DNA of 64,000 nucleotides from Pseudomonas trivialis (GCF_001439805.1 NZ_JYLK01000001.1:496001-560000), one strand, 5' to 3'. Counted from the stretch's first letter, positions 1 through 10,159 are shown. A program made the numbers and translations. The notes: generated by a model not told the origin, from the letters alone.

Positions 1-116
1 AGGCCGTTGTCGAGGGTGAATTCATGGGTGGGTTGTGGATCGGCAGCCAAAGCTGAAAGAGGCAGACAAACTGTACCGAACAGCAGGCCTGCGGCGCGGC
101 GGGCTAGAGCATTCAT
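1..116 (-). CDS. M16-family zinc peptidase, N-terminal fragment
   Basis: Reading leftward from an ATG at 116, the translation begins MNALARRAAGLLFGTVCLPL and continues through an Ala-rich cleavage region to ADPQPTHEFTLDNG. This is a signal peptide followed by the usual opening of an insulinase-like M16 peptidase (xHEFxLxNG). The gene runs off the left edge, so the HxxEH zinc motif cannot be seen. It is divergent from ftsY, where Pseudomonas genomes normally carry an M16 peptidase pair. The function is therefore inferred from the short N-terminus plus context. The other possible ATG, at 112, is followed at once by a stop. Confidence 0.6.
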   Translation of the reverse strand, partial: MNALARRAAGLLFGTVCLPLSALAADPQPTHEFTLDNG

Positions 117-349
117 TCGTTTTTAAACCTGTTGGGCTGCCCGCTTGGTCTTAGCGTCGGCGGGCGAGGAGGTGCTAGGATACTGATCGGATTTGCGGAC
201 GGCCACTGCGGCGGTCCCGTTAAGGCCCTATTTAGGCCTTACAAAATGTTGCGCATGAACGAGCTGGTTGAAAAGCAGTCTGTTACGCATCGAATTTTAT
301 TTACCGACGTGCCCCCCTGGCGCATCGCTACCTTGAGATAGCCGTCTCC

Positions 350-1714
350 ATGTTTGGTTCCAACGACGACAAGAAGACCCCAGCTGCGGCTGGCGAGAAG
401 AAAGGCCTGTTCGGCTGGCTGCGTAAGAAACCGCAGGATACCGTCGAACCGCAGCCGCAGGTTCAAGCTGAACCGATCCCCGAACCTATAGTAGAAGCCG
501 AGCCGGTTGACCACGCGCCGGCGCCGGTGGTGTTGCCTATCGTTGAACCGGTGTTGCAGCCGGTGGCCGAGGCGGCGCCGCAACCTGAGCCGGAACCTGA
601 ACCCGAGCCGTGGCCCGAGCTGCCCGTGGCCGAAGAGCCTGTGGCGCTGGTTGAAGATGTGCACGCTGAGCACATCGCACCGCCGATTCCCGTAGTGGCT
701 GAACCGGTACTTGAACCGGCGCCCATCGTCGAAGCCGTCGTGCCTGCCGTCATCGAGCCGGCACCTGGTGCCGTCGAAGCCGGCAAGACCGGCTTTTTCG
801 CCCGCCTCAAGCAAGGCCTGAGCAAGACCAGCGCCAGCATCGGCGAAGGCATGGCCAGCCTGTTCCTGGGTCGCAAGACCATCGATGACGAACTGCTGGA
901 AGACATCGAAACCCGCCTGCTCACCGCCGACGTGGGCGTCGAGGCCACAGCGGTGATCATCCAGAGCCTGACCCAGAAGGTCGCGCGCAAGCAACTTACC
1001 GACGCCGACGCGCTGTACAAATCCTTGCAGGCCGAACTGGCCGCGATGCTCAAGCCCGTGGAAGCGCCGCTGGTGATCACCCCGAACAAGCCGTTCGTGA
1101 TCCTCGTGGTGGGCGTCAACGGCGCCGGCAAGACCACCACCATCGGCAAGCTGGCCAAAAAGCTGCAGCTCGAAGGCAAGAAAGTCATGCTGGCCGCTGG
1201 CGACACCTTCCGTGCCGCTGCGGTGGAGCAGTTGCAGGTGTGGGGCGAGCGCAACAAGATCCCGGTGATTGCCCAGCACACTGGCGCCGATTCCGCCTCG
1301 GTGATCTTCGACGCCGTGCAGGCCGCCAAGGCGCGCAATATCGACGTGTTGATCGCCGACACCGCCGGTCGCCTGCACACCAAAGACAACCTGATGGAAG
1401 AGCTGAAGAAGGTGCGCCGCGTGATCGGCAAGCTGGATGCCGACGCCCCTCATGAAGTGCTGCTGGTGCTCGACGCCGGTACTGGTCAGAACGCCATCAG
1501 CCAGGCCAAACAATTCAACCAGACGGTGCAACTGACCGGCCTGGCGCTGACCAAGCTCGACGGCACAGCCAAGGGCGGTGTGATCTTTGCCCTGGCCAAG
1601 CAGTTCGGGTTGCCGATTCGTTATATCGGCGTCGGTGAGGGCATCGACGACCTGCGCACCTTTGAAGCCGAACCCTTTGTACAGGCACTGTTTGCCGAGC
1701 GGGAGCGTTCATGA
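350..1714 (+). CDS. ftsY: signal recognition particle receptor FtsY
   Basis: This SRP-receptor GTPase docks ribosome-SRP complexes at the inner membrane for co-translational insertion. The 454-aa product starts MFGSNDDKK. It has a basic amphipathic stretch (KKGLFGWLRKK) followed by a long acidic Pro/Glu-rich A-domain to about residue 145. The helical N domain (FFARLKQGLSKTSASIGEG onward) and the GTPase G domain follow. G1 (GVNGAGKTTT) lies at about residue 255 and the DTAGR motif at about 337, with TKLDGTAKGG further on. The length is normal for a proteobacterial FtsY with an acidic extension. Its stop overlaps the ftsE start (ATGA), so ftsY-ftsE-ftsX is one operon. Confidence 0.97.
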   Translation: MFGSNDDKKTPAAAGEKKGLFGWLRKKPQDTVEPQPQVQAEPIPEPIVEAEPVDHAPAPVVLPIVEPVLQPVAEAAPQPEPEPEPEPWPELPVAEEPVALVEDVHAEHIAPPIPVVAEPVLEPAPIVEAVVPAVIEPAPGAVEAGKTGFFARLKQGLSKTSASIGEGMASLFLGRKTIDDELLEDIETRLLTADVGVEATAVIIQSLTQKVARKQLTDADALYKSLQAELAAMLKPVEAPLVITPNKPFVILVVGVNGAGKTTTIGKLAKKLQLEGKKVMLAAGDTFRAAAVEQLQVWGERNKIPVIAQHTGADSASVIFDAVQAAKARNIDVLIADTAGRLHTKDNLMEELKKVRRVIGKLDADAPHEVLLVLDAGTGQNAISQAKQFNQTVQLTGLALTKLDGTAKGGVIFALAKQFGLPIRYIGVGEGIDDLRTFEAEPFVQALFAERERS

Positions 1715-2382
1715 TTCGATTCGAGCAAGTCGGTAAACGCTATGCCAACGGGCATGTGGGCTTGCATGAGCTGAGCTTTCGGGTGCGGCGCGGCGAGTTT
1801 CTTTTCGTCACCGGTCACTCCGGTGCCGGTAAAAGTACGTTGTTGCGTCTGCTGCTGGCCATGGAGCGCCCGACCACGGGCAAACTGCTGCTGGCCGGCC
1901 AGGACCTGGCCACCATCAGCAATGCGCAGATCCCGTTTCTGCGCCGCCAGATCGGCGTAGTGTTCCAGAATCACCAGTTGCTGTTTGATCGCACAGTGTT
2001 CAACAACGTTGCCCTGCCCTTGCAGATTCTCGGGCTGTCCAAGGCCGAGATCATCAAACGCGTGGATTCGGCCCTGGAGCGCGTGGCGCTGTCGGACAAG
2101 ACCGACCTCTACCCCGGTGACCTCTCCACCGGTCAGCAACAGCGCGTCGGCATCGCCCGCGCCATCGTGCACCGTCCGGCCCTGCTGCTGGCGGACGAAC
2201 CCACCGGCAACCTCGACCCGCGTCTGGCGGCCGAGATCATGGGCGTGTTCGAGGACATCAACCGCCTGGGCACCAGCGTGCTGATCGCCAGCCACGACCT
2301 GGCGCTGATCGCGCGCATGCGCCACCGCATGCTTACGTTGCAACGCGGTCGCCTGATTGGTGACGGGGAGGCTGGCGTATGA
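1711..2382 (+). CDS. ftsE: cell division ATP-binding protein FtsE
   Basis: ATPase of the FtsEX complex, which couples the divisome to periplasmic peptidoglycan hydrolases. The 223-aa ABC domain has a Walker A GHSGAGKST (Lys about 41), the Q-loop VVFQNHQLL, a signature in the FtsE-type form LSTGQQQRVGIARA, Walker B LLLADEPTGNLD, and the switch His in IASHDL. It overlaps ftsY and ftsX by 4 bases each, which indicates translational coupling. Confidence 0.96.
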   Translation: MIRFEQVGKRYANGHVGLHELSFRVRRGEFLFVTGHSGAGKSTLLRLLLAMERPTTGKLLLAGQDLATISNAQIPFLRRQIGVVFQNHQLLFDRTVFNNVALPLQILGLSKAEIIKRVDSALERVALSDKTDLYPGDLSTGQQQRVGIARAIVHRPALLLADEPTGNLDPRLAAEIMGVFEDINRLGTSVLIASHDLALIARMRHRMLTLQRGRLIGDGEAGV

Positions 2383-3401
2383 GTGCTACACGCAGTCCAA
2401 AAGTATCCGAACGCGTGGCGCCGAAACCGGCCGACCCGCAACCGAACAAGAAAAAACGCGACGACGATGACGGCCCGGACTTCAGCACCCTGCTGCACGC
2501 CTGGATCGAAAGTCATCGCGCCAGCCTGCTCGACAGCCTGCGTCGGCTGGGCAAGCAGCCGGTTGGCAGCTTTTTTACCTGCATGGTGATGGCCGTGGCC
2601 CTCAGCCTGCCGATGGGCTTGTCGCTGTTGCTCAATAACGTGGAGCGCCTGGGCGGCTCCTGGCAGCGTGCGGCGCAGATTTCGCTGTACCTGAATCTGG
2701 ATGCCAGCACCCAGCAGGGTGAAGCGTTGCGCGATGAAATCAAGAACATGCCGGGCGTGGCGGATGCCGAGTACGTCAGCCGCGACCAGGCCCTAGAAGA
2801 GTTTCAGCAGCAGTCCGGCCTGGGCGAGGCGCTCAAGGAGCTGCCGCAGAACCCGCTGCCGGGCGTGGTGCTGGTGACGCCCGATGAAGTCGACAAGCCG
2901 ACCCTGGAGGCCCTGCGCCAGAAACTGGCGCAGATGCCCAAGGTGCAACAGGCGCAACTTGATCTGGTCTGGGTAGAGCGCCTGGCCGCGATCCTCAAAC
3001 TGGGCGACCGCTTTGTGTTCGGTCTGACGGTGTTGTTGGTGTCTGCATTACTTTTGGTGATAGGTAATACCATTCGTCTTCATATTGAAAACCGTCGCAC
3101 CGAGATAGAAGTGATTAAACTTGTCGGCGGCACGGACAGCTATGTGCGTCGTCCTTTTCTGTACATGGGCGCGCTTTATGGCCTGGGCGCCGGGTTTTTG
3201 TCCTGGGGCGTGCTGGCTTTTGGCTTGGACTGGCTGAACGATGCGGTGACAGGGCTTGCCGGGTTATACGGCAGTGATTTTGCCCTTGCCGGGGTGCCGG
3301 TGGCCGATGGCCTCTCACTCTTGCTTGGTGCGGTGTTGTTGGGTTATATCGGTGCCTGGATTGCCGTGGCGCGGCATTTGCGTGAGCTGGCGCCCAAGTA
3401 G
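2379..3401 (+). CDS. ftsX: cell division protein FtsX
   Basis: Permease-like membrane partner of FtsE (340 aa). It has a cytoplasmic charged N-terminus (KKKRDDDDG), TM1 at about residues 65-85, and a periplasmic domain with the typical FtsX pattern ISLYLNLDAS...AEYVSRDQALEEF. Three more membrane segments lie in the C-terminal half (LTVLLVSALLLVIGNTIRLH, the segment after YVRRPFLYMG, and LLLGAVLLGYIGAWIA). The region around HIENRRTEIEVIKLVGGT is the conserved cytoplasmic loop. It is the last gene of the operon. Confidence 0.95.
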   Translation: MSATRSPKVSERVAPKPADPQPNKKKRDDDDGPDFSTLLHAWIESHRASLLDSLRRLGKQPVGSFFTCMVMAVALSLPMGLSLLLNNVERLGGSWQRAAQISLYLNLDASTQQGEALRDEIKNMPGVADAEYVSRDQALEEFQQQSGLGEALKELPQNPLPGVVLVTPDEVDKPTLEALRQKLAQMPKVQQAQLDLVWVERLAAILKLGDRFVFGLTVLLVSALLLVIGNTIRLHIENRRTEIEVIKLVGGTDSYVRRPFLYMGALYGLGAGFLSWGVLAFGLDWLNDAVTGLAGLYGSDFALAGVPVADGLSLLLGAVLLGYIGAWIAVARHLRELAPK

Positions 3402-3454
3402 TTAATGCCAGATTAATGTGGTTTCGTTTGTATTGACCGTGTCAGCGGTATAGG

Positions 3455-3482
3455 GAACTTGTCCTACGGTTCCCCGGTCAAT
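3455..3482 (+). promoter_or_regulatory. candidate AlgU (sigma-E type) promoter of rpoH
   Basis: GAACTT at 3455-3460, a 17-base spacer, then TCAAT at 3478-3482. This resembles the AlgU/RpoE consensus GAACTT-N16/17-TCnnA and lies about 50 bases before the rpoH start. AlgU control of rpoH is established in P. aeruginosa. The match here is by eye and the -10 is only partial. Confidence 0.5.
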
Positions 3483-3531
3483 TTTCGCAGTGCTGAACGG
3501 CACGAGTTTCGTGAGTCGGAGGTTTTTTCGT

Positions 3532-4386
3532 ATGACCACTTCTTTGCAACCTGCGTATGCCCTGGTTCCGGGTGGAAACCTGGAAGCCTATGTGCACACG
3601 GTCAACAGCATTCCATTGCTGACGCCCGAGCAGGAGCGTGAACTGGCCGAGAGTCTCTACTATGAGCAGGATTTGGGGGCGGCTCGGCAGATGGTGCTCG
3701 CCCACCTGCGTTTTGTCGTACATATCGCCCGTAGCTATAGCGGCTACGGGCTGGCCCAGGCCGACCTGATTCAGGAAGGCAATGTCGGCCTGATGAAAGC
3801 GGTCAAGCGCTTCAACCCCGAGATGGGTGTGCGCCTGGTGTCGTTTGCCGTGCACTGGATCAAGGCGGAAATCCACGAGTTCATCCTGCGCAACTGGCGC
3901 ATCGTGAAAGTCGCGACCACCAAAGCCCAGCGCAAGCTGTTCTTCAACCTGCGCAGCCAGAAAAAGCGCCTGGCGTGGCTGAACAACGAGGAAGTCCACC
4001 GCGTGGCCGAAAGCCTCGGTGTGGAGCCCCGTGAAGTGCGCGAGATGGAAAGCCGCCTGACCGGCCATGACATGGCCTTCGACCCGGCCGCCGAAGCGGA
4101 CGACGACAGCGCTTTCCAATCGCCGGCCAACTACCTGGAAGACCATCGGTACGACCCAGCGCGTCAACTGGAAGACGCCGACTGGAGCGACAACGCCAAT
4201 CACAACCTGCACGAAGCGCTGGAAGTGCTGGACGACCGCAGTCGTGACATTCTCTACCAGCGCTGGCTGGCGGAAGAAAAAGCCACGCTGCACGACCTGG
4301 CGCAGAAGTACAACGTGTCGGCCGAGCGGATTCGTCAGCTTGAGAAAAGCGCGATGAACAAGCTGAAGCTGTCGATCGCCGCTTAA
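3532..4386 (+). CDS. rpoH: RNA polymerase heat-shock sigma factor RpoH (sigma-32)
   Basis: Sigma factor for the heat-shock regulon, 284 aa. The start chosen is the ATG at 3532 ([15 protein letters not shown]), which has GGAGG 8 bases upstream; an upstream in-frame start would add residues not seen in the family. Region 2 contains [24 protein letters not shown] and the RpoH-box-like stretch around [18 protein letters not shown]. Region 4.2 ends in a helix-turn-helix ([20 protein letters not shown]). The spacing from ftsX and the upstream AlgU-like site suggest separate, envelope-stress-linked transcription. A REPIN follows at once. Confidence 0.97.
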   Translation: MTTSLQPAYALVPGGNLEAYVHTVNSIPLLTPEQERELAESLYYEQDLGAARQMVLAHLRFVVHIARSYSGYGLAQADLIQEGNVGLMKAVKRFNPEMGVRLVSFAVHWIKAEIHEFILRNWRIVKVATTKAQRKLFFNLRSQKKRLAWLNNEEVHRVAESLGVEPREVREMESRLTGHDMAFDPAAEADDDSAFQSPANYLEDHRYDPARQLEDADWSDNANHNLHEALEVLDDRSRDILYQRWLAEEKATLHDLAQKYNVSAERIRQLEKSAMNKLKLSIAA

Positions 4387-4388
4387 AC

Positions 4389-4480
4389 ATGTGGGAGGGG
4401 GCTTGCTCCCGATTGCAGTGGGTCAGCTACAGACAAGCTGACTGATCCACCGCTATCGGGAGCAAGCCCCCTCCCACATT
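4389..4480. repeat. REPIN (inverted REP doublet), copy 1
   Basis: Two inverted REP units, GTGGGAGGGGGCTTGCTCCC on the left and its complement on the right, flank about 45 less conserved bases. It lies between the convergent rpoH and mtgA genes, so its long hairpin could also end both transcripts. Confidence 0.92.
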
Positions 4481-4495
4481 TGTTTAGGTGTTGTG

Positions 4496-5218
4496 TCAGT
4501 CGGACCAGGGTGCCTTGCGGGAGTTGTTCAGCTCAATCAGGTAGCCATCGCCACCAAGTTGATTCATCTGCTGACGAATCCACGCCGCCCGCCGCGCCAC
4601 ATACGCCGTTGGATGGCTGGCACTCCACACCCGTGGGTTGGGCAACACCGCCGCCAGATAGCTGGCCTGCTGGCGCGAAAGCCCTTTGGCACTCACCCCA
4701 AAATGATGCCGCGCCGCCGCCTCTGCGCCAAACACGCCGTCATCCCATTCCACGCTGTTGAGGTACACCTCAAGAATCCGTTGCTTGGGCCACAGCACCT
4801 CGATCAGGCCGGTAAACCAGGCCTCCAGCCCCTTGCGCAGATAACTGCGGCCAGACCACAGAAACAGGTTCTTCGACACCTGCTGGCTCAAGGTGCTGGC
4901 ACCTCGAATCGATCCACCGCGCTCGTTGTGCACGATGGCCGCCTGGATCGCGCCGAAATCGAACCCCCAATGCTGCGGGAAGCGCTGGTCTTCACCGGCC
5001 ATCACCGCCAGCTTGAGGTCGTCGGAAATGGCGTCCCACGGCACCCAGCTGCGTTGCAGGTCGATGGGTTCGCCGTCGAACCACGACTCGACCTTGCGCT
5101 CCACCATCAGCGCCGTGAACGGCGGCGGCACCACGCGCAACAGCAGCACCAGCAAAACGCTGCCGATGGCAAACCATTTCACGACTTTGAGAAAACGACT
5201 GAAGAGGACACGCAGCAT
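4496..5218 (-). CDS. mtgA: monofunctional peptidoglycan glycosyltransferase MtgA
   Basis: GT51 enzyme that polymerises lipid II into glycan strands. The 240-aa protein has one N-terminal membrane anchor (about residues 13-33) and the GT51 motifs [16 protein letters not shown], with the catalytic Glu, and [15 protein letters not shown]. Further motifs are [13 protein letters not shown] and [11 protein letters not shown]. No transpeptidase domain follows, which separates it from class A PBPs. It is the only gene of its transcript, with a REPIN just downstream. Confidence 0.95.
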   Translation of the reverse strand: MLRVLFSRFLKVVKWFAIGSVLLVLLLRVVPPPFTALMVERKVESWFDGEPIDLQRSWVPWDAISDDLKLAVMAGEDQRFPQHWGFDFGAIQAAIVHNERGGSIRGASTLSQQVSKNLFLWSGRSYLRKGLEAWFTGLIEVLWPKQRILEVYLNSVEWDDGVFGAEAAARHHFGVSAKGLSRQQASYLAAVLPNPRVWSASHPTAYVARRAAWIRQQMNQLGGDGYLIELNNSRKAPWSD

Positions 5219-5292
5219 AGAGATGGCTTGGCCGAACCCGTTGAGCGGGCCATTATACAGACCCTGCCCGATGCGTCTGATTGGAGTTCCAC

Positions 5293-5670
5293 ATGCTGCG
5301 TAGCTTTCTGATGTTGGCTGCCTTTTTTGGCTTTACCGGCGTGGCCCTCGGGGCCTTTGCTGCCCATGGTCTGAAAAATCGCCTGAGCGCCGAGTATCTG
5401 GCGATTTTCCAGACCGGCGTGACCTACCAGCTGGTGCACGCCCTGGCGCTGTTCGGCGTGGCGCTGCTGGCCGCCCATATCCCCGGCCGCATGGTGACCT
5501 GGGCGGGCCTCGCGTTTGTGGTCGGCATTCTGCTGTTCTCCGGCAGCCTGTACGCACTGACCCTGACCGGCATCAGCAAGCTCGGTATCATCACCCCGTT
5601 CGGCGGGCTGGCATTCCTGCTCGGCTGGTTCTTCCTCGGTCTGGCGGCGTGGCGCTTGCAGGCGATCTGA
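5293..5670 (+). CDS. DUF423 family small membrane protein
   Basis: 125-aa protein with about four hydrophobic helices and the DUF423 opening [15 protein letters not shown]. The family is widespread and of unknown function. The ATG at 5293 is preceded by TTGGAG, a good ribosome site. The longer reading begins with a TTG that is itself part of that site, so 5293 is preferred. It reads in the same direction as thiS and lies divergent from mtgA. Confidence 0.88.
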   Translation: MLRSFLMLAAFFGFTGVALGAFAAHGLKNRLSAEYLAIFQTGVTYQLVHALALFGVALLAAHIPGRMVTWAGLAFVVGILLFSGSLYALTLTGISKLGIITPFGGLAFLLGWFFLGLAAWRLQAI

Positions 5671-5741
5671 CCGAGGGGCTTGGGCCGGCAACGCCAATCA
5701 AGCTAGAATGCTGGCCCCTAAAAACGATGGCGGCCCCTGGC

Positions 5742-5942
5742 ATGCGCATTCAGTTGAACGGCGACCCCTTTGAACTGCCCGACGGCGCCTCCGTCGAGGC
5801 CCTGCTGACCCGCCTGGAACTGACCGGGCGCCGTGTCGCAGTGGAGCTCAATCAGGATATCGTCCCGCGCAGTCAGCACGCCGCCACTGCGCTCGCCGAC
5901 GGTGACCAGGTCGAAGTGGTCCACGCCATCGGCGGCGGCTAG
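5742..5942 (+). CDS. thiS: sulfur carrier protein ThiS
   Basis: 66-aa ubiquitin-like sulfur carrier for the thiamin thiazole ring. The sequence MRIQLNGDPFELPDG...VVHAIGGG ends in the Gly-Gly tail that becomes the thiocarboxylate. The start at 5742 gives the normal family length; an upstream in-frame ATG would add an unsupported MAAPG-type extension. thiG lies 48 bases downstream. No TPP riboswitch was seen upstream. Confidence 0.94.
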   Translation: MRIQLNGDPFELPDGASVEALLTRLELTGRRVAVELNQDIVPRSQHAATALADGDQVEVVHAIGGG

Positions 5943-5990
5943 TCGCCCCCTCGCATTCTGCAGAACCTCACCCCATCACGAGGATTTCCC

Positions 5991-6785
5991 ATGAGCATCG
6001 TTCGTAGCGACAAGCCCTTCGTCCTGGCCGGTCGTACCTACCAGTCCCGCCTGCTGGTCGGCACCGGCAAATACCGCGACATGGAAGAAACCCGCCTGGC
6101 CATCGAAGCCTCGGGCGCCGAAATCGTGACGGTGGCCGTGCGCCGCACCAATATCGGCCAGAACCCGGGCGAACCGAACCTGCTGGATATCCTGCCGCCG
6201 GATCGCTACACCATCCTGCCCAACACCGCCGGTTGCTACGACGCTATCGAAGCCGTGCGCACCTGCCGCTTGGCCCGTGAGCTGCTGGACGGCCACAACC
6301 TGGTGAAGCTGGAAGTGCTAGCGGACCAGAAAACCCTGTTTCCCAACGTGATCGAAACCCTCAAGGCCGCCGAAACCCTGGTTAAGGAAGGCTTCGACGT
6401 GATGGTCTACACCAGCGACGACCCGATCATCGCCCGCCAACTGGCCGAAATCGGCTGCATCGCCGTGATGCCGCTGGCCGGCCTGATCGGCACGGGCCTG
6501 GGGATCTGCAACCCGTACAACCTGCAGATCATCCTCGAAGAAGCGAAAATTCCGGTGCTGGTGGATGCCGGCGTGGGCACCGCCTCCGACGCCACCATCG
6601 CCATGGAGCTGGGCTGCGAAGCGGTGCTGATGAATTCGGCCATCGCCAATGCCCAGCAACCGATCATGATGGCCGAAGCCATGAAACACGCCATCGTCGC
6701 GGGCCGTCTGGCTTACCTCGCCGGGCGCATGCCGAAAAAACTCTACGCCAGCGCCTCTTCGCCGCTGGATGGTCTGATCAAGTAA
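5991..6785 (+). CDS. thiG: thiazole synthase ThiG
   Basis: Forms the thiazole phosphate moiety of thiamin from deoxyxylulose phosphate, dehydroglycine and ThiS-thiocarboxylate. The 264-aa TIM barrel shows [48 protein letters not shown], the phosphate-binding stretch [12 protein letters not shown], and [28 protein letters not shown]. It forms a two-gene unit with thiS, and trmB follows 9 bases later. Confidence 0.97.
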   Translation: MSIVRSDKPFVLAGRTYQSRLLVGTGKYRDMEETRLAIEASGAEIVTVAVRRTNIGQNPGEPNLLDILPPDRYTILPNTAGCYDAIEAVRTCRLARELLDGHNLVKLEVLADQKTLFPNVIETLKAAETLVKEGFDVMVYTSDDPIIARQLAEIGCIAVMPLAGLIGTGLGICNPYNLQIILEEAKIPVLVDAGVGTASDATIAMELGCEAVLMNSAIANAQQPIMMAEAMKHAIVAGRLAYLAGRMPKKLYASASSPLDGLIK

Positions 6786-6794
6786 GAGCCATTG

Positions 6795-7520
6795 ATGACT
6801 GAATCAAACGAAACGCCGAACACCTTGGACGCTGCCGACGACGCCAAACACCGCCGCATCAAGAGCTTCGTGATGCGCGCCGGCCGCATGACCGAAGGCC
6901 AGCAGAAGGGCCTGGAGCAGGGCACGCCGTTGTTCGTGCTGCCCCTGGCCGATGCGCCGGTGGACTACGACCAGGTGTTCGGCCGCTCGGCCCCGCGTTC
7001 CCTGGAAATCGGCTTCGGCATGGGTCACTCCCTGCTGGAAATGGCCGCCGCCGCGCCGGAGCAGGACTTCATCGGTGTGGAAGTGCATCGCCCGGGTGTC
7101 GGCGCGCTGCTCAACGGCGTGCTCACCCAGGGCCTGACCAACCTGCGCGTCTATGACTGCGACGCGATCGAAGTGCTCAACCGCTGCATCGCCGACAACA
7201 GCCTCGACCGCCTGATGCTGTTTTTCCCCGACCCCTGGCACAAAGCACGTCACCACAAGCGCCGCATCGTCCAGGCTTCCTTCGCGGAACTGGTGCGCAG
7301 CAAGCTGAAAGTCGGCGGCATCCTGCACATGGCCACCGACTGGGAGCCCTATGCCGAATACATGCTGGAAGTGATGAACGTCGCGCCGGGCTATCGCAAC
7401 CTCGCTGAAGACGGCAAATGCGTACCCCGCCCGGCCGAGCGGCCGATCACCAAGTTCGAACGTCGCGGCGAGCGGTTGGGGCATGGGGTATGGGATTTGA
7501 AGTTCGAAAAGCTGGCGTGA
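6795..7520 (+). CDS. trmB: tRNA (guanine-N7)-methyltransferase TrmB
   Basis: SAM-dependent enzyme that makes m7G46 in tRNA. The 241-aa product has the SAM-binding [27 protein letters not shown], the catalytic region [21 protein letters not shown] and the C-terminal [17 protein letters not shown]. The ATG at 6795 is used rather than the adjoining TTG at 6792. It closes the thiS-thiG-trmB run. Confidence 0.96.
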   Translation: MTESNETPNTLDAADDAKHRRIKSFVMRAGRMTEGQQKGLEQGTPLFVLPLADAPVDYDQVFGRSAPRSLEIGFGMGHSLLEMAAAAPEQDFIGVEVHRPGVGALLNGVLTQGLTNLRVYDCDAIEVLNRCIADNSLDRLMLFFPDPWHKARHHKRRIVQASFAELVRSKLKVGGILHMATDWEPYAEYMLEVMNVAPGYRNLAEDGKCVPRPAERPITKFERRGERLGHGVWDLKFEKLA

Positions 7521-7549
7521 CCCGCCGGCCCTGACTTGAAATGCAATCC

Positions 7550-7569
7550 AATGTGGGAGGGGGCTTGTA
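7550..7569. repeat. single REP unit (partial)
   Basis: One left-type REP (ATGTGGGAGGGGGCTTG) without its inverted partner, between the convergent trmB and DUF3392 genes. It is a decayed or solitary REP. Confidence 0.8.
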
Positions 7570-7589
7570 TCTCTGTGTTGAGTTGGCGG

Positions 7590-7913
7590 TCAGCGGCGGT
7601 CCGCCACAACCCCAATCAATACCAGCACCACCACCAGTACCGGCGCCAGGCTGTAGTTATTGAACTGGCCCAGCCCGCGCACAATCCACGGCGTGGCGTA
7701 GATCAGCGCGGCGCCGCTGCCGATCAGGCACAACAACGCCATCAAGGGCACGCGCAGGGCGCCAGCAATGCTGCCCAGGCGGCCTTCCACCCAGCCTTTG
7801 ATGTCGGCGCCGAACAGCACCAGCAAACAGCCCACAAGGGCCAGGGATATCTCCGACAGGTTGCTGCGGCTCCAGCGGGATGCGGTGGCGAGCAGGTCGA
7901 GTACCAGATCCAT
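7590..7913 (-). CDS. DUF3392 family inner membrane protein
   Basis: 107-aa protein with three to four hydrophobic helices and the conserved pattern SRWSRSNLSEISLALVGCLLVLFGADIKGW. The family is typical of Pseudomonas and relatives and has no known role. It follows hemW closely on the same strand and may share its transcript. Confidence 0.82.
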   Translation of the reverse strand: MDLVLDLLATASRWSRSNLSEISLALVGCLLVLFGADIKGWVEGRLGSIAGALRVPLMALLCLIGSGAALIYATPWIVRGLGQFNNYSLAPVLVVVLVLIGVVADRR

Positions 7914-7932
7914 TCGATTTCCTTAAGAAGCG

Positions 7933-9135
7933 TCAGCTCAGAAATTTCTGCAGCAGGTCATTGAGAAAGAGTTGCCCACGGTCGGTCGCCGCCAGGCGTG
8001 ACGGTTCGACCTGCATTAAGCCACTTTGTTCTGCCTCGCGACGCGCCGTGTCGAGGCTGGCCAGGTCGAGGCCGGTGCGTTCGGCGTAAAGCCGGGCGTC
8101 GACACCTTCGGTGAGGCGCAGGGCGTTCATCAGAAACTCGAACGGCAGCTCGTCGTTGGTCAGTTCTTTCGCTCCGGCCTGGAAGCTTTTGGCCGGGTTG
8201 AGGTAGTCCTTCGGCGCGCGGGTTTTCCAGGTGCGCACGATGCGCCCGTCCGGGTGGCTGAGCTTGCCGTGAGCGCCGGCACCGATGCCAATAAAGTCGC
8301 CAAAACTCCAGTAATTGAGGTTATGTCGCGCCGGGCGGCCCGGTTGGGCATAGGCCGACACTTCATATTGCGCATAACCGTGCTCGGCGAGCAGCGCCTG
8401 ACCGGCTTCCTGGATATCCCACAGCGTGTCGTCTTCCGGCAACGCGGGCGGCTGGTTCCAGAACACGGTGTTGGGTTCCAGGGTCAACTGGTACCAGGAC
8501 AGGTGCGTCGGTTTCAGCGCAATGGCCTGGCGCAGGTCGCTCAACGCATCGTCCAGAGACTGATCAGGCAGGCCATGCATCAGGTCCAGGTTGAAGTTGT
8601 CGAACCCGGCCTGGCGCGCCATACCCGCCGCGCGTACCGCTTCGTCGCCATTATGGATGCGGCCCAGGGCCTCGAGTTTTTGCTGCTGAAAGCTCTGGAT
8701 GCCGATGGACAGGCGATTGATCCCCAGTTTGCGGTATGCCACGAACTTCTCTTGCTCGAACGTGCCGGGGTTGGCTTCCAGGGTGATCTCGATATCGCTG
8801 GCAAACGGGATGCGCGCCTGCACGCCTTCGAGCAGGCGTCCCAGCGCCGCCGCGCTGAACAGGCTGGGCGTGCCGCCGCCGAAGAAGATCGAACTCAGTT
8901 CCCGGCCGTAAACGGCGTGCAGGTCCTGGTCGAGGTCGGCCAGCAGCGCGTCCACGTACGCCTCTTCCGGTAGCACGGTGCTCGCGGTGTGGGAGTTGAA
9001 ATCGCAATACGGGCATTTGCGCACGCACCACGGAATGTGGATGTACAGCGCCAGGGGCGGCAGCACCGGCAAGGCCGCCCGGGGTGTTTGCGCGCCGCCG
9101 TGGATCAGTGGTTGCGCAGAGGTGTTCTGCGTCAT
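7933..9135 (-). CDS. hemW: radical SAM heme chaperone HemW
   Basis: HemN-like radical SAM protein that binds heme and delivers it to hemoproteins; formerly annotated as an oxygen-independent coproporphyrinogen oxidase. The 400-aa protein has the cluster motif CVRKCPYC (Cys 37, 41, 44), [18 protein letters not shown] and the HemN C-terminal domain. The extra N-terminal Cys found in true HemN is not seen. It overlaps rdgB by 4 bases, so the two are translationally coupled. Confidence 0.95.
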   Translation of the reverse strand: MTQNTSAQPLIHGGAQTPRAALPVLPPLALYIHIPWCVRKCPYCDFNSHTASTVLPEEAYVDALLADLDQDLHAVYGRELSSIFFGGGTPSLFSAAALGRLLEGVQARIPFASDIEITLEANPGTFEQEKFVAYRKLGINRLSIGIQSFQQQKLEALGRIHNGDEAVRAAGMARQAGFDNFNLDLMHGLPDQSLDDALSDLRQAIALKPTHLSWYQLTLEPNTVFWNQPPALPEDDTLWDIQEAGQALLAEHGYAQYEVSAYAQPGRPARHNLNYWSFGDFIGIGAGAHGKLSHPDGRIVRTWKTRAPKDYLNPAKSFQAGAKELTNDELPFEFLMNALRLTEGVDARLYAERTGLDLASLDTARREAEQSGLMQVEPSRLAATDRGQLFLNDLLQKFLS

Positions 9136-9728
9136 TTCAAGCCCAGGCGCTGACGCAGCAACACCATGGCCCGGGCGCGATGGCTGATCTGGTTCTTGTC
9201 GGCCGGGCTCAGCTCGGCGCTGGAGACATTGCGCTCCGGCACCCAGAACAGCGGGTCATAACCAAAACCGTGCTCGCCGCTGGCCGCATGCAGGATGCGC
9301 CCGTGCCACAGGCCTTCACACAGAATCGGCAACGGGTCATCGGCATGGCGCACCAGCGCCAGCACGCAGACGAACTGCGCGCCACGCATCGCGTCCGGCA
9401 CCTCCTTGAGGGCATCCAGCAGCTTGGCGTTATTGGCTGCGTCGCCTTTACCGTCGGCGTAGCGCGCCGAATAGATGCCCGGCGCGCCCCCCAGGAAATC
9501 CACCGCCAGCCCCGAATCATCCGCCAGCGCCGGCAGGCCCGAGAGGCGTGCCGCGTTGCGTGCCTTGAGGATGGCGTTCTCGACGAATGACAGGCCGGTT
9601 TCTTCCGGCTCGACCTGGCTGAATTCGCCAACCGAGCGCAGTTGCACGGATTCGCCGAGCATGGCCTGGAGTTCTTTGAGTTTGCCGGCGTTATGGCTGG
9701 CCAGTACGAGTTGGGTGAGGTTCATCAT
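9132..9728 (-). CDS. rdgB: XTP/dITP diphosphatase RdgB
   Basis: House-cleaning pyrophosphatase that hydrolyses dITP, XTP and ITP to keep them out of nucleic acids. The 198-aa Ham1 fold shows [57 protein letters not shown] and the C-terminal [10 protein letters not shown]...SHRARA. Two tandem ATG codons overlap the stop of the upstream DUF4426 gene. Confidence 0.96.
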   Translation of the reverse strand: MMNLTQLVLASHNAGKLKELQAMLGESVQLRSVGEFSQVEPEETGLSFVENAILKARNAARLSGLPALADDSGLAVDFLGGAPGIYSARYADGKGDAANNAKLLDALKEVPDAMRGAQFVCVLALVRHADDPLPILCEGLWHGRILHAASGEHGFGYDPLFWVPERNVSSAELSPADKNQISHRARAMVLLRQRLGLK

Positions 9729-10159
9729 TCGGCCGGGAAAAGTTCTTGGACAAAGTTGAAACTGTGGGCCTTGCCGCCGGTTTCAACGTTGATCGTGAAC
9801 GTCTTGTATTCCTGTTGCGGCACCGAGTAGGGCGCGAGGTAGTTGGTCGCGCCCTTTTCGGTGATCTGCTTGAACGTCAGCACTTCGCTCTTGCCGCTCA
9901 AGTCCTTGACGGTGCCCGTCACCTGCGCCGTCACCGGGGTCACGCCCTTGAACACCGAGACGTTGATCAGCCCCTTGTTCTTGCTGCGCACCACGCCCAC
10001 GGCCTGGGCGGTTTCAGGTTGCAGGAAGCTGGAAGTGAAGGTGTTGTAACGCACGGTGATATCGCCGAATTCCTTGGTGCGATTGGGATCGATAACGTCG
10101 GCGGCCATGGCGCTGGCGCCCAGGCATGCGGTCAATAGAAAAACAGCCAGGCGACTCAT
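9725..10159 (-). CDS. DUF4426 periplasmic protein
   Basis: 144-aa protein with a clear signal peptide ([20 protein letters not shown]) and a mature domain of beta-rich character. It belongs to DUF4426, a family conserved next to metXW-rdgB in Pseudomonas and of unknown function. The context (methionine genes upstream, rdgB and hemW downstream, overlapping stops and starts) indicates an operon member. Confidence 0.85.
   Translation of the reverse strand: MSRLAVFLLTACLGASAMAADVIDPNRTKEFGDITVRYNTFTSSFLQPETAQAVGVVRSKNKGLINVSVFKGVTPVTAQVTGTVKDLSGKSEVLTFKQITEKGATNYLAPYSVPQQEYKTFTINVETGGKAHSFNFVQELFPAE

Noticed and set aside
239..1531. 430-codon minus-strand frame over ftsY
   Set aside because: Antisense to the unmistakable FtsY reading frame.
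5671..5990. TPP riboswitch upstream of thiS or thiG
   Set aside because: The CTGAGA and ACCTGA blocks of the THI element were not found.
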